In this document: positions 23,481 to 32,287 of the stretch, one piece after another
How the letters are laid out: each line of letters starts with the position of its first letter
Position numbering within the stretch: the stretch's first letter is position 1
Assembly (NCBI GenBank): GCA_050331695.1
Contig: JBHJGP010000013.1
Span: 62,001 to 126,000, forward strand
DNA from: JBHJGP01 sp050331695
GTDB taxonomy: Bacteria > Pseudomonadota > Alphaproteobacteria > Geminicoccales > Geminicoccaceae
Length of the DNA: 64,000 nt
Direction of reading: 5' to 3'
Translations under genes and position numbers: made by a program
The notes under the pieces: generated by a model
The model's input: the letters and a program-made list of their open reading frames with translations, nothing else
Database searches by the model: none
Told to the model about the DNA's origin: nothing

Positions 23481-23495
23481 GTCTTCGCAAAGACC
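23480..23495 (+). terminator. Hairpin at the end of the VanZ-like gene
   Basis: GGTCTT-CGCA-AAGACC, a perfect 6-base stem with a 4-base loop, begins at the last base of the stop codon. No run of T follows, so it may only stabilise the transcript end. Confidence 0.35.
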
Positions 23496-23784
23496 GAAAG
23501 GCCCGGGCGCCAAGCAGCGCGAGCGTCTCCGCGCCTTGGAGATTTAGACCGCATCTCGTCGGCGGAAGACTCCTGGCCGAAGGCCAAGCATGCGGCGTGA
23601 GAAGATGGCAGCGCCAATCGCGTGGCCTGCCCTGGACCGAAGGCGCGCCTGGCGCCCGACCGTTGATAAGTCTCCTGCCGGGGCTCGGCATCGCTTCATG
23701 GCCGGCCGCGAAGCTCAAAGTGCGCTTGAACGCTCGCGGACCTGCCGGTGGTCAGCGTTGGGCACAACGTCGTGTCCGATCAGC
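23496..23784. other. Non-coding gap with no recognised feature
   Basis: Nearly 300 bases between the VanZ-like gene and the convergent HIT gene. Several open frames cross it on both strands, but none has a recognisable domain, a good ribosome site or a consistent composition. I see no RNA gene or repeat in it. Confidence 0.5.
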
Positions 23785-24153
23785 TCAGCCGGTGACCTTG
23801 CTGATCATGCGTCCCAGGGGCGCACCACCGAAAATATGCATGTGGAAATGAGGCACCTCTTGATGTCCGTGCTCGCCAGTGTTGGCGAGGATCCGATAGC
23901 CCTTGTCCTCGAGGCTGAGGTCGCGAGCGACGTGATTGACCGCGCGGAAGAAGCCCTCGATCTCCTTGGCCGTGCCCTTGCTGCCGAAATCGGCGAAGGA
24001 CGTGTAGCTGCCTTTGGGAATGACGAGGACGTGAACCGGCGCCATCGGATTGATGTCGTGGAACGCCAGCGCGTGCTCGTCCTCATAGACTTTGCTGCAA
24101 GGAATCTCGCCGCGCAGGATCTTGGCGAAGATATTTTGATCGTCGTAGGCCAT
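23785..24153 (-). CDS. HIT family (HINT-like) nucleotide hydrolase
   Basis: A 122-residue histidine-triad protein. It has the N-terminal ENIFAKI-like stretch (QNIFAKILRGEIPCSKVYEDEHALAFHDINPMAPVHVLVIPK) and the catalytic triad PHFHMHIFGG at residues 101-110, where the central histidine is nucleotidylated. HINT proteins hydrolyse AMP-lysine and similar phosphoramidates. ATG 24153 matches the usual family start; a longer frame upstream adds 11 atypical residues. Confidence 0.93.
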   Translation of the reverse strand: MAYDDQNIFAKILRGEIPCSKVYEDEHALAFHDINPMAPVHVLVIPKGSYTSFADFGSKGTAKEIEGFFRAVNHVARDLSLEDKGYRILANTGEHGHQEVPHFHMHIFGGAPLGRMISKVTG

Positions 24154-24400
24154 GGGCGGCTCGCTCCTTGGTGTAGGCGGGTGCATTCATTGCGTCGTCA
24201 AGCGCCACGAGAACAACCCGGGTTTGGATGAGCGTGGATTACAGGCTCTAACGCCAGGAAGAGGAGCAGGTTTTTCCGGCCAGGACCGCTCCGTTCCGCT
24301 GGGCCATGCTCTAGCGGTCTTGTCGGCACGCAATCAAGTCGTCGCAGCCATGGCCCGGCGCTGCTAGTCTCGTGCGGTGGATTGTGGAGGAGTTCGGGGC

Positions 24401-25363
24401 ATGAGCCTGGCCGTGGCGATCCAAATGGATCGGGTGGAAAGCATCGATATCGACGCCGACAGCACGTTCGCTTTGGCCCTCGAAGGCAAGCGTCGGGGTC
24501 ACGGGCTCTACCACTATTTGCCGACCGAACTGAGCTACCGCCATGGCCGAATCGTCGCCAAGGCCCGGCCAATGGACGTCCAAAGGGTGAAGGGCGAGCA
24601 CGCGAGGCTGGGCGCGCCCGAAACGATCGATCTAGCCGGTCTCGACGTGGTGCTCATGCGCCAGGATCCGCCCTTCGATCTGCAATACATCACGGCAACC
24701 CACCTGCTCGACCAGGTCCACCCCGAAACCTTGGTGGTGAATAACCCAGCCTCGGTTCGAGACGCTCCGGAAAAACTGTTCGTGACCCATTTCGCCGAAC
24801 TCATGCCGGAGAGCCTGATCACCTATGACGTCGACGAGATCAAGGCGTTTCGCCGGCAGCATCGGGACATCATCGTCAAGCCGCTGTTCGGCAACGGCGG
24901 CATTGGCATCTTCCGGATCAAGTCCGACGACACCAATTTCAACAGCCTGCTCGAGATGATGCTCGCCAATACGCGCGAGCCTCTGATGGTGCAACGCTAT
25001 CTGCCGGCGATCCGCGAGGGCGACAAACGGATCATTTTGATCGACGGCAAGCCCCGGGGCGCCATCAATCGCGTGCCCGCCCAGGACGAGACCCGGGCCA
25101 ACCTTCACGTCGGCGGTCGGGCCGAACCGGCGACACTGACCAGTCACGATCAAACGATTTGCGAAGCCATCGGCGAGACGTTGCACAGGAAAGGTTTGAT
25201 CTTCGTCGGCATCGACGTGATCGGCGGCCTTCTGACCGAAATCAACGTCACCTCGCCCACCGGTATCCAGGAAATCGACCGGTTCGACGGCGTGTCCCTC
25301 GCCTCTGAGATCTGGGATGTGATCGAGAAGCGCCACGCCCAGCATGCCCAGCGACCCTCGTGA
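24401..25363 (+). CDS. gshB: Glutathione synthetase
   Basis: 320 residues. ATP-grasp enzyme joining gamma-glutamylcysteine and glycine. The N-terminal domain has VAIQMDRVESIDIDADSTFALALEGKRRGH, then VLMRQDPPFDLQYITATHLLD and VVNNPASVRDAPEKLFV. The ATP-grasp core has DIIVKPLFGNGGIGIFRI (glycine-rich loop), VQRYLPAIREGDKRIILIDG and EINVTSPTGIQEIDRF. Length and motifs are standard for the bacterial GshB family. ATG 24401 is preceded by GGAGGAG. It stands alone, with 247 bases of unassigned sequence on its left. Confidence 0.96.
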   Translation: MSLAVAIQMDRVESIDIDADSTFALALEGKRRGHGLYHYLPTELSYRHGRIVAKARPMDVQRVKGEHARLGAPETIDLAGLDVVLMRQDPPFDLQYITATHLLDQVHPETLVVNNPASVRDAPEKLFVTHFAELMPESLITYDVDEIKAFRRQHRDIIVKPLFGNGGIGIFRIKSDDTNFNSLLEMMLANTREPLMVQRYLPAIREGDKRIILIDGKPRGAINRVPAQDETRANLHVGGRAEPATLTSHDQTICEAIGETLHRKGLIFVGIDVIGGLLTEINVTSPTGIQEIDRFDGVSLASEIWDVIEKRHAQHAQRPS

Positions 25364-25463
25364 GCGCATGAGGCGAAACCGGAGCCCTCAGGGCCGGCAT
25401 CTCGACCGGCGCCGATAGGGTTCGTTACGACTCCCGGCGACCAAAGACCCCAGAAAAGACGAA

Positions 25464-25483
25464 GGGCGGCTCGATGGCCGCCC
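25464..25483 (-). terminator. Rho-independent terminator of carD
   Basis: GGGCGGC-TCGATG-GCCGCCC is a perfect 7-base stem. Read leftward it is followed by TTCGTCTTTTCT, a U-rich tail, about 40 bases past the carD stop. Confidence 0.75.
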
Positions 25484-25523
25484 GCTCGCTCATTCGCAGG
25501 TTCGTCGGAACCCTTGGCCGATA

Positions 25524-26024
25524 TCAGGCCGCGGCCACCAACACCTTTTCAAGCTTCTCGGTAGCGGTGGTCTCATCGACCCGCTCGATCGCCGCGACTT
25601 CCCGGGCGAGACGCTCCAGCGCCGCCCGATACATCTGCCGCTCGCTGTAGGACTGTTCAGCATCTTCGGCCTTATGCAATTCGCGCACGACCTCGGCGAT
25701 CGACACCGGATCACCGGAATTGATCTTCGCTTCATACTCCTGGGCCCGACGGCTCCACATCACGCCCCGGCGCGGCTTGGTCTTGATCTTCAAGGCGTCC
25801 ATTGCTGACTGGATCTTTTCCTTGGAGCTCAATTTCCGCATGCCGGACTTGGCGATTTTGTCGACCGGGACCCGTAAGATCAGCCGATCTTGTTCAAAGG
25901 AGACGACGTAAAGCTCGAGGCCGATACCCGCTATCTCTTCCTTTTCGATACCGGTGATTCGGCCAACGCCATGCGACGGATAAACGACGTAGTCGCCCGC
26001 TGCAAACGCCAGCTTTTTTGCCAT
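25524..26024 (-). CDS. carD: CarD family transcriptional regulator
   Basis: 166 residues. The N-terminal CarD/TRCF RNA-polymerase-interacting domain is clear: FAAGDYVVYPSHGVGRITGIEKEEIAGIGLELYVVSFEQDRLILRVPVDK. The helical C-terminal domain includes RRGVMWSRRAQEYEAKINSGDPVSIAEVVRELH and SERQMYRAALERLAREVA. CarD binds the RNA polymerase beta subunit and stabilises open complexes, acting on stable-RNA and stress genes. ATG 26024 was chosen from family alignment; the longer frame adds 15 atypical residues. A terminator follows. Its neighbour fdxA is read in the same direction 230 bases upstream, a common alphaproteobacterial pairing. Confidence 0.94.
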   Translation of the reverse strand: MAKKLAFAAGDYVVYPSHGVGRITGIEKEEIAGIGLELYVVSFEQDRLILRVPVDKIAKSGMRKLSSKEKIQSAMDALKIKTKPRRGVMWSRRAQEYEAKINSGDPVSIAEVVRELHKAEDAEQSYSERQMYRAALERLAREVAAIERVDETTATEKLEKVLVAAA

Positions 26025-26254
26025 TCTCTGCCTACTCCCACTCTTGGACCGCTGCGATCTTTCTGACACTTAGGCACGACAAAACTTGGGAGGCCGTCAA
26101 GGCCCCCACGCGTCCACCCCATTTGTTGGATTGATCTGCAACGTCTCGTTGCCGTGACTTTGTCTCTTCAGATCGAAATTCGACACACAAACCTTAACAC
26201 ATATAGCACAAAAATTTACCAATTCCCAGCATTCCGGCAGATCGGGAGTACTAC

Positions 26255-26596
26255 TTAGCTTCCCTCGCCAGGTTTATCGCTGAAGAACTTTTCGAATTTA
26301 CCCTCGACGCTGTCGTAATCGGCGGCATCGGCAGGACTTTCGCCTTTACGGGTAATATTGGGCCAGGGCCCAGTACTATACTCACGGTTGAGTTCTAGCC
26401 ACTTTTCCGCGTCAGGGTCGGAATCGGCGAGGATCGCTTCGACCGGACATTCGGGCTCACAGACACCGCAATCGATGCATTCGTCGGGATTGATGACGAG
26501 CATCGTTTCGCCTTCGTAAAAACAGTCGACCGGGCAGACTTCGACGCAGTCCATATACTTGCAGCGAATGCACGCTTCGGTCACCACATAGGTCAA
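26255..26596 (-). CDS. fdxA: 7Fe ferredoxin FdxA
   Basis: 113 residues. Cysteines at 9, 12, 17, 21 and 25 and at 40, 43, 46 and 50, in CIRCKYMDCVEVCPVDC and CIDCGVCEPECP, provide one 3Fe-4S and one 4Fe-4S cluster as in Azotobacter-type 7Fe ferredoxins. The C-terminal extension (WLELNREYSTGPWPNIT and on) is typical of FdxA. It carries electrons at low potential to partners that cannot be named here. It lies between mutL and carD. Confidence 0.95.
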   Translation of the reverse strand: MTYVVTEACIRCKYMDCVEVCPVDCFYEGETMLVINPDECIDCGVCEPECPVEAILADSDPDAEKWLELNREYSTGPWPNITRKGESPADAADYDSVEGKFEKFFSDKPGEGS

Positions 26597-26671
26597 CGTT
26601 GGCTCCTCGTCCTGGCCGGTGGATGTTCTGGGATTGGCAGATAGACCGCCGGCGCCCGGTTGTGAAGCGCT

Positions 26672-28450
26672 TCAGCGGCGCTCGAACAATCGGTCCAGAT
26701 CGGCCTTGTCCAGGCGTATGTAGGTAGGACGGCCATGATTGCACTGGGCGATATTGGGCGTTCGTTCCATCTCGCGCAAAAGCGCGTTCATCTCGTCAAG
26801 CGAGAGGGTGCGGCCGGCGCGAACGCTGCCGTGGCAGGCCATGGCGGCGGCGATCCGTTCGAGTGCCTCGCGCAACGCGAGGCCGTCATCGAGCTCAACC
26901 AGGTCATCTGCCAGATCCTTGATCAGCGCCGCGGCGTCGACTTCGCCGAGCCAGGCGGGCGTGCCCCGTACCAGGATCGCATCCTCACCAAAGGGTTCGA
27001 CCCAAAGGCCGAGTTCGGCAAGGCCGTCGCGCCGGCCAGCGATCAGGGACGCCATCGCCGGTGCCAGGGTAACGACCTCCGGAACCAGGAGCGTTTGCGC
27101 CGGCACGCCTTTTTCGGCCATGGCAGCCTTGAGACGCTCATAAACGATCCGTTCGTGGGCCGCGTGCTGGTCGACCAGCACAACTCCGTCGGGGGTCTGG
27201 GCGATCACGTAGGCCCGATGGAGCTGGGCTCTCGCCGCTCCGAGCGGGAATGTTTCGTCAGCGTTTTCACCGGTCTCACCGGCTGCGGCGTCCGCGGCCA
27301 TGGCCGCCGGCGGCGCCATGCTGTCATCGGTGAAAAAGGCCTGAGGGGTTTCGGCGAGACCGGGGCGCGGCGCCGCGGTGCCGGGCCCGGGGCCTGAGAG
27401 GCTGGCATCGCGCCGGCCTTCGGTGGTGCCCAGGGCGGTGCCGCCGACATGTCTGGCGACGCTCAGCCCTTCGCCGGAAAGCGCGCGCTTGATCGCGCCG
27501 ACAAGCAGGCCCCGAACGGCGCCCGCGTCGCGAAACCGCACTTCCGCCTTTTGCGGATGGACGTTGACGTCCACCAGTTCCGGATCGATATCGATGATCA
27601 CCACAGCCTTCGGGTGCCGGCCGTGGAAGACCAGATCGTGATAGGCGGCCCGAAGAGCGCCTGAGAACAGCCGGTCTTGAACCGCGCGGCCGTTGACGAC
27701 GAAGATCTGATGTTGGGTGGTGCGGGCACTGGCGGTGGGCAGTCCGACATAGCCTTCGATCTTGATGCCGTCGCGTTCCGCGGTCAGCTCGACCGCGTCG
27801 GCAACGAACTCGCGGCCGATCACCGCCTGAAGCCGGTCTTTCAGCGTTCCGGGACCGACATTCAGCAGATGGCGTTGATCCGACATAAGAGCGAAGCCGA
27901 CCATCGGGTTGGCGATCGCCAGCCGCCTCACCGTGTCGCTGACCGCCTGAACCTCGGCCCGTTCTGACTTCAGAAACTTGCGCCGGGCCGGCACAGTCTC
28001 GAACAGATTCTGGACCGTCACGAGGGTTCCAAGGGACCCGGCGGCGGGGGTGACCGGACCGACTTGGCCGGCGTTCACGGTCACCTGATGCGCGTTCGAC
28101 GCCGCCACAACGCGGGACGTAATCGTCAACCTGCTGACCGAGCCAATGGCCGGCAGCGCCTCGCCGCGAAACCCCAAATAGCGGATGTCGACCAGGTCGC
28201 CGTCAGGCAGTTTCGAGGTGGCGTGGCGCTCCAGCGCGAGTGCCAGTACGTCCCCATCCATGCCGCTGCCATCGTCCCGGACCTGGATCAGGGATTTTCC
28301 GCCAGCCTCGAGCGCGATCTCGATGCGGGACGCGCCGGCATCGAGGGCGTTCTCAGCCAATTCCTTGACCACGGAAGCTGGTCGGTCGACCACCTCGCCG
28401 GCGGCGATCCGATTGACCAGTCCCGCCGGCAGACGACGGATTGAAACCAT
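26672..28450 (-). CDS. mutL: DNA mismatch repair protein MutL (endonuclease type)
   Basis: 592 residues. The N-terminal GHKL ATPase has LPAGLVNRIAAGEVVDRPASVVKELAENALDAGA, RDDGSGMDGD, TSKL and RGEALPAI. The C-terminal dimerisation domain carries DQHAAHERIVYE near residue 430, matching the DQHA-x2-E-x4-E metal site of nicking MutL proteins. ACHGSVRAG and QCNHGRPT at the end complete the endonuclease site. This form nicks the strand itself and does not need MutH, as expected for alphaproteobacteria. The middle linker (residues about 340-400) is Pro/Ala/Gly-rich. An 8-base-stem hairpin separates it from the upstream M16 gene. Confidence 0.96.
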   Translation of the reverse strand: MVSIRRLPAGLVNRIAAGEVVDRPASVVKELAENALDAGASRIEIALEAGGKSLIQVRDDGSGMDGDVLALALERHATSKLPDGDLVDIRYLGFRGEALPAIGSVSRLTITSRVVAASNAHQVTVNAGQVGPVTPAAGSLGTLVTVQNLFETVPARRKFLKSERAEVQAVSDTVRRLAIANPMVGFALMSDQRHLLNVGPGTLKDRLQAVIGREFVADAVELTAERDGIKIEGYVGLPTASARTTQHQIFVVNGRAVQDRLFSGALRAAYHDLVFHGRHPKAVVIIDIDPELVDVNVHPQKAEVRFRDAGAVRGLLVGAIKRALSGEGLSVARHVGGTALGTTEGRRDASLSGPGPGTAAPRPGLAETPQAFFTDDSMAPPAAMAADAAAGETGENADETFPLGAARAQLHRAYVIAQTPDGVVLVDQHAAHERIVYERLKAAMAEKGVPAQTLLVPEVVTLAPAMASLIAGRRDGLAELGLWVEPFGEDAILVRGTPAWLGEVDAAALIKDLADDLVELDDGLALREALERIAAAMACHGSVRAGRTLSLDEMNALLREMERTPNIAQCNHGRPTYIRLDKADLDRLFERR

Positions 28451-28462
28451 AGACCTAGCTTA

Positions 28463-28484
28463 GGCCGGAGGCCCGGCTCCGGCC
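28463..28484. other. Strong intercistronic hairpin
   Basis: GGCCGGAG-GCCCGG-CTCCGGCC is a perfect 8-base stem in the 47-base gap between the second M16 gene and mutL. There is no U-tract after it in either direction. It may be a transcript-processing or attenuation signal. Confidence 0.45.
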
Positions 28485-28497
28485 AGCGGCCAGCTTA

Positions 28498-29829
28498 CTA
28501 GCCGTCCAAGCCTTGCGGCTGGCCGACGACGACGAAGGATAGCGCTTCGGGCTTGAAGAGGTCTTTGGCCACCCGCTTCACCTGATCGAGGTCGACGGCT
28601 TCGATGAAGCCGTTTCGTTCCTCAATATAGCCGGTGCCGAGCTCGGCGATCTGCATACCGACCAAAAGACCGGCGATCTGGGCGTTGCTGGTAAGCCGCA
28701 GAGGAAAGGATCCGGTGAGATAGGTTTTGGCGTCAGCCAGATCCTGTTCGGTGATCTGTCCTTCCGCCATCTTCGCGACTTCCTGGCGTACCAGTTGGAT
28801 GCTGGTCGCCACATCCTTGTTGCTGGTGGCGAGGCGGCCCAGAAACAAAGGTGCGTAGTCCGCCTGGAGCAGATAGCTGTAGGCGCCGTAGGCGAGGCCG
28901 CGTTTCTCGCGGATCTCCTGCATCAGCCGGGCCGAGAAACCGCCGCCGCCAAGGATGTGATTGGCGACGTAGGCCGCGTAATAGTCCTCGTGGTCCCGCT
29001 CGATCCCCTCATGGCCGAAGGTCACCACGCTCTGAGGGACGGCCTGTTCGACCACCATAAGATCGATCGCCTCGGGCTTCGTGGTCTCCACGGGCAGGGG
29101 ATCGGACGTATCCGGCAGCTCGCCGAAAGCCTTGTCCAAGGCCGCTTGGAGGCCGGCCTCGTCGATATCGCCGGCAACACCGACGATCAGCTTGTCCTTG
29201 GCGAACTGTTTGCCGACGAACGACCGGAGATCATCCTTGGTGACGTTCGCGATCGTCTCGATCTGGCCCTCGGACGGACGACCGTAGGCGTGATCCGGGA
29301 AGGCTTTGGCGAAGTAGGTCCGTCCGGCGATGTCGTTGGGATCATTGAGACGGCGTTTGAGACCCGCCGTGATCTGCGCGCGAATACGATCGACCGGCTC
29401 GTCGTCGAACCGAGCTTCGCTCAGAGCGAGGCGCAAAAGCTCGATGGCGAGATCGCTGTTCTCAGTGAGCGTTTTCAGCGTGCCGGAGAAACTGTCCCGG
29501 CCGGCATCGAAGCTGAGCTCGATGGCATTGTCTTCGAGGGCGGTGCGGAACGCCTGGCTGTCATAGTCGCCCGCCCCCTCGTCGATCAATGCCGCGACCA
29601 TGCGGGCGAGCCCGGCCTTGTCGGGCGGATCGAAAACGGCGCCACCTTCGAAATGAAAGCGCATGACGAAGAACGGGATCGAGGGTTCTTCCAGGAGATA
29701 GGCGCTGACCCCGCTGGAGGCGGTCACCTCGACAACCTTGGGCGCCGCATCGCTTTCGGCTTGGACCTTAGGAGAAAGGGTGGCGCTCATCAAAATGGCC
29801 ACCACAAAGGCGCGCATGCCGGTGCCCAT
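28498..29829 (-). CDS. M16 family peptidase-like protein, non-catalytic partner
   Basis: 443 residues with a signal peptide (MRAFVVAILMSATLSPKVQA). Two M16 beta/alpha domains are present: FVMRFHFEGGAVFDPPDKAGLARMVAALIDEGAG near residue 55 and GGGGFSARLMQEIREKRGLAYGAYSYL near 300, which has the Arg/Tyr pair of the C-terminal domain. The zinc motif HxxEH is absent; the matching place reads MVAALIDEG. Such subunits pair with an active M16 subunit, here encoded immediately upstream, to form a periplasmic metallopeptidase. ATG 29829 lies one base after the upstream stop and follows AGGAGG. Confidence 0.92.
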   Translation of the reverse strand: MGTGMRAFVVAILMSATLSPKVQAESDAAPKVVEVTASSGVSAYLLEEPSIPFFVMRFHFEGGAVFDPPDKAGLARMVAALIDEGAGDYDSQAFRTALEDNAIELSFDAGRDSFSGTLKTLTENSDLAIELLRLALSEARFDDEPVDRIRAQITAGLKRRLNDPNDIAGRTYFAKAFPDHAYGRPSEGQIETIANVTKDDLRSFVGKQFAKDKLIVGVAGDIDEAGLQAALDKAFGELPDTSDPLPVETTKPEAIDLMVVEQAVPQSVVTFGHEGIERDHEDYYAAYVANHILGGGGFSARLMQEIREKRGLAYGAYSYLLQADYAPLFLGRLATSNKDVATSIQLVRQEVAKMAEGQITEQDLADAKTYLTGSFPLRLTSNAQIAGLLVGMQIAELGTGYIEERNGFIEAVDLDQVKRVAKDLFKPEALSFVVVGQPQGLDG

Positions 29830-29830
29830 G

Positions 29831-31213
29831 TCACCCCTCCTCACCATGAGCTTCGACCCCGTTCGCTGGAGCCTCGGCGGTCTTCAGATAGCCGGTCACG
29901 GAAGCGCCCGGCTGGATCAGCTCCCGAGCGGTCTCATTGACCATGTCGGCCGTGATCTTTTCCAACCTTTCCGGCCACTCCTCCACATCCTCGATCTCAA
30001 GCCCGGCGGCGAGAGCACGGCCGATCACCCGAATCGAACCGGAGAGACTGTCGCGGGCGTAGATCGCGGAAGCGCGCAGCCGCTTCTTGATCCGCTCGAC
30101 TTCCTCCTCCGTGACGCCCTCTTTAAGCGCCCGGTCCAAGACCTCGTCGACCGCCTGCTCAAGCTCACCGAGATCACCGCCGGCGCGGGGCGAGGCGTAA
30201 ATCCGGAACGTGGTCTCATCAAAGCTCGAGCCTCGATAGAAGCTGCCGGCGCCGGTGGCCATGGCCTTGTCGACCACAAGCTCGCGGTACAGCCGCGAGG
30301 TGTTGCCGCCGCCCAGGACCTCGGCGAACAAATCCATCGCCATCGCCTTCTGCCAGCCGATCTGGCGCTGGCTCGGTGCTAGATATGAGCGAATGAAGCT
30401 CGGCTGAACCACCCTCGGATCGGCCAGCGTGACCTGGCGCGGGGCCTCCTGAGGCGGTTCGTCCACCCTTTGCCGGGTCCTGACCTCGCGGGCCGGTATG
30501 GCGCCGTAAATGCGTTCCGCCAGTGGCCTCAATTCGGCCATGTCGACATCGCCGGCGACGATCAGCACCGCATTGTTGGGCGCGTACCATTCATCATAGA
30601 AGGCGAGAGCGTCCTCACGGGTGTAGCTCTCGATCTCGTGGCGCCAGCCGATGATCGGGTCCTGATAGGGATGGTTCAGGTACTGAACCGCATTCATCTG
30701 TTCGCCGAGGCGGGCGCCCGGATCATTGTCCACCCGGCTCTGACGTTCCTCGATGATCACCGAGCGTTCGGCGATCGCCTGTTCCTCGCTCATGACGAGG
30801 TTGGTCATGCGGTCGGCTTCCATCTCCATCACCATCTCAAGCCGGTCGCGGGCGATGTTCTGGAAATAGGCCGTGTAATCCGGTGAGGTTTGGGCGTTGT
30901 CGCTGCCGCCATTGCGGGCGACGATTTTGGAGAACTCGCCGGGCGGGATCGTCTCCGTGCCCTTGAACATCAAATGTTCGAGATAATGGGGAAGGCCCGA
31001 CTTGCCGACCGGGCTGTCAGCGCCGCCGACCATGTACCAGACCCAGTGACTGACCACGGGTGCGCGGCGATTGGTGACGACGATGACCCGCATGCCGTTG
31101 TCGAGCACGAAGGTTTCCGGATTGAAAAGACCGGCCGATGCCGGCGCAGCCGCCAGGCCCAGCCCGATCGCCGTTGCCGCCAACAGCGAACGACCGAAGA
31201 TGTTTTTACTCAA
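29831..31213 (-). CDS. M16 family zinc metallopeptidase, catalytic subunit
   Basis: 460 residues with a signal peptide (SLLAATAIGLGLAAAPASA). The zinc site HYLEHLMFKGT (HxxEH) appears near residue 76, with a downstream glutamate in MEMEADRM. The C-terminal domain has GGGNTSRLYRELVVDKAMATGAGSFYRG. Members (PqqL or insulinase-like) degrade peptides in the periplasm. It overlaps nothing but abuts the inactive partner by one base, so the two are made together as a heterodimer. It follows bamF, lspA and ileS in the same run. Confidence 0.94.
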   Translation of the reverse strand: MSKNIFGRSLLAATAIGLGLAAAPASAGLFNPETFVLDNGMRVIVVTNRRAPVVSHWVWYMVGGADSPVGKSGLPHYLEHLMFKGTETIPPGEFSKIVARNGGSDNAQTSPDYTAYFQNIARDRLEMVMEMEADRMTNLVMSEEQAIAERSVIIEERQSRVDNDPGARLGEQMNAVQYLNHPYQDPIIGWRHEIESYTREDALAFYDEWYAPNNAVLIVAGDVDMAELRPLAERIYGAIPAREVRTRQRVDEPPQEAPRQVTLADPRVVQPSFIRSYLAPSQRQIGWQKAMAMDLFAEVLGGGNTSRLYRELVVDKAMATGAGSFYRGSSFDETTFRIYASPRAGGDLGELEQAVDEVLDRALKEGVTEEEVERIKKRLRASAIYARDSLSGSIRVIGRALAAGLEIEDVEEWPERLEKITADMVNETARELIQPGASVTGYLKTAEAPANGVEAHGEEG

Positions 31214-31218
31214 CCGCT

Positions 31219-31773
31219 TCAGCTCCCTGGCTCGATAGGCGTCACTTGGGTCCGGGACGTCACGATCCGAACCGGCACACCGGCGGCAGCCAGACGGGCT
31301 GCCTCCTCATCCGGATTTAACGGCTCATTGACGCCGCTCCGTTGCACCGACCGCCGACGCTGAAAGTCGAGAATAATCCAGAATTTGTCCTCGTCGATGT
31401 CGGCAAGCGCGGTCGTCTCGGACAGGAGCCGGCTACGGATGTTGGGATCGGCATCGAAGGCGCCGGCCTCCGCCAGCAGCGCGCCCTGGCCGGAACTGGC
31501 GGTGGGTGTCAACCGGTTACCGGTCAGTACCCGCCTTGCCCGATCGGTGGGCGTGCCCTCCTGGGGGCGGACCGCTCCCGGTTCCGGCGGTCTCAGATTG
31601 TAGTCGGGTGGCTCGGTCAGCGGCGCACGCTCGACCACGCGAAACTCGTCAGGGGCTCGCTTTTCGAGCCCGAGGACGCTGGCAAAGCTTTTCTGGGGAC
31701 CGCCGCAGGCGCTCAAAACGAGGGGGGCGGTCAGGCTTGCCAAGACCAAGCCTATGCCGGTCCGGCTAACCAT
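31219..31773 (-). CDS. bamF: DUF3035 lipoprotein, BamF-like outer-membrane assembly subunit
   Basis: 184 residues. The lipoprotein signal has lipobox LSAC (Cys near residue 23). The rest is a proline-rich extended protein: EFRVVERAPLTEPPDYNLRPPEPGAVRPQEGTPTDRAR is the DUF3035 core. In Caulobacter and relatives this family (BamF) belongs to the beta-barrel assembly complex. It lies between lspA, whose product would mature its lipid anchor, and the M16 pair, an order shared by many alphaproteobacteria. The evidence is family pattern and context. Confidence 0.82.
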   Translation of the reverse strand: MVSRTGIGLVLASLTAPLVLSACGGPQKSFASVLGLEKRAPDEFRVVERAPLTEPPDYNLRPPEPGAVRPQEGTPTDRARRVLTGNRLTPTASSGQGALLAEAGAFDADPNIRSRLLSETTALADIDEDKFWIILDFQRRRSVQRSGVNEPLNPDEEAARLAAAGVPVRIVTSRTQVTPIEPGS

Positions 31774-31779
31774 GGCTCA

Positions 31780-32277
31780 TCACTCCTTCAGTTCAGCGTC
31801 GGTGGATTGGCGCCGTTCGTTCAACATGCTTGCCGCTAAAATCGTGATCGCGCCAACCACCACGCCGGTATCAGCAACATTAAAAGTGTACCAGTGAAAC
31901 CCGGCAACGTGAAAGTCGAGGAAATCCACTTCCGCGCCGTACTTCACCCGATCGATGGCGTTGCCGATGGCGCCGCCGAGCACGAGCGCGATGCCGTACC
32001 GGGTCAAGAGATCGACGCCCCGCCATAGCCAGATCACCAGGGCGCCAGCGATGATCAACGCCAGGGCCGTGAGGAACCAGCGTCCGAACTCACCACCCTC
32101 GCCGAACAGACCGAAGCTGATGCCGCGGTTCCAAACCAGGGTCAGGTTGAAATAAGACGTCACCCGAAGCGGCCACGACACCGGATCGAAGGTCGCGAGG
32201 ACCCACCATTTCGTGGCCTGATCCAGGATCAGAATGCTCAAGGCCACGGCCAATGCGGTGACCACGCCTTTACCCAT
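31780..32277 (-). CDS. lspA: Lipoprotein signal peptidase II
   Basis: A 165-residue inner-membrane aspartyl protease that cuts the signal peptide of prolipoproteins. There are four hydrophobic helices. The conserved VWNRGISFGLF is seen near residue 50, and the two catalytic aspartates lie in GNAIDRVKYG and FNVADTGVVVG. ATG 32277 is 10 bases after the ileS stop, the standard ileS-lspA arrangement. Lipoproteins needing it in this window include MltA, BamF and the trypsin-fold protein. Confidence 0.95.
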   Translation of the reverse strand: MGKGVVTALAVALSILILDQATKWWVLATFDPVSWPLRVTSYFNLTLVWNRGISFGLFGEGGEFGRWFLTALALIIAGALVIWLWRGVDLLTRYGIALVLGGAIGNAIDRVKYGAEVDFLDFHVAGFHWYTFNVADTGVVVGAITILAASMLNERRQSTDAELKE

Positions 32278-32287
32278 GGCTGTCGGC

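Noticed and set aside
23366..24231. Overlapping open frames between the VanZ-like gene and gshB
   Set aside because: They run across the HIT gene or the gap without domains or ribosome sites.
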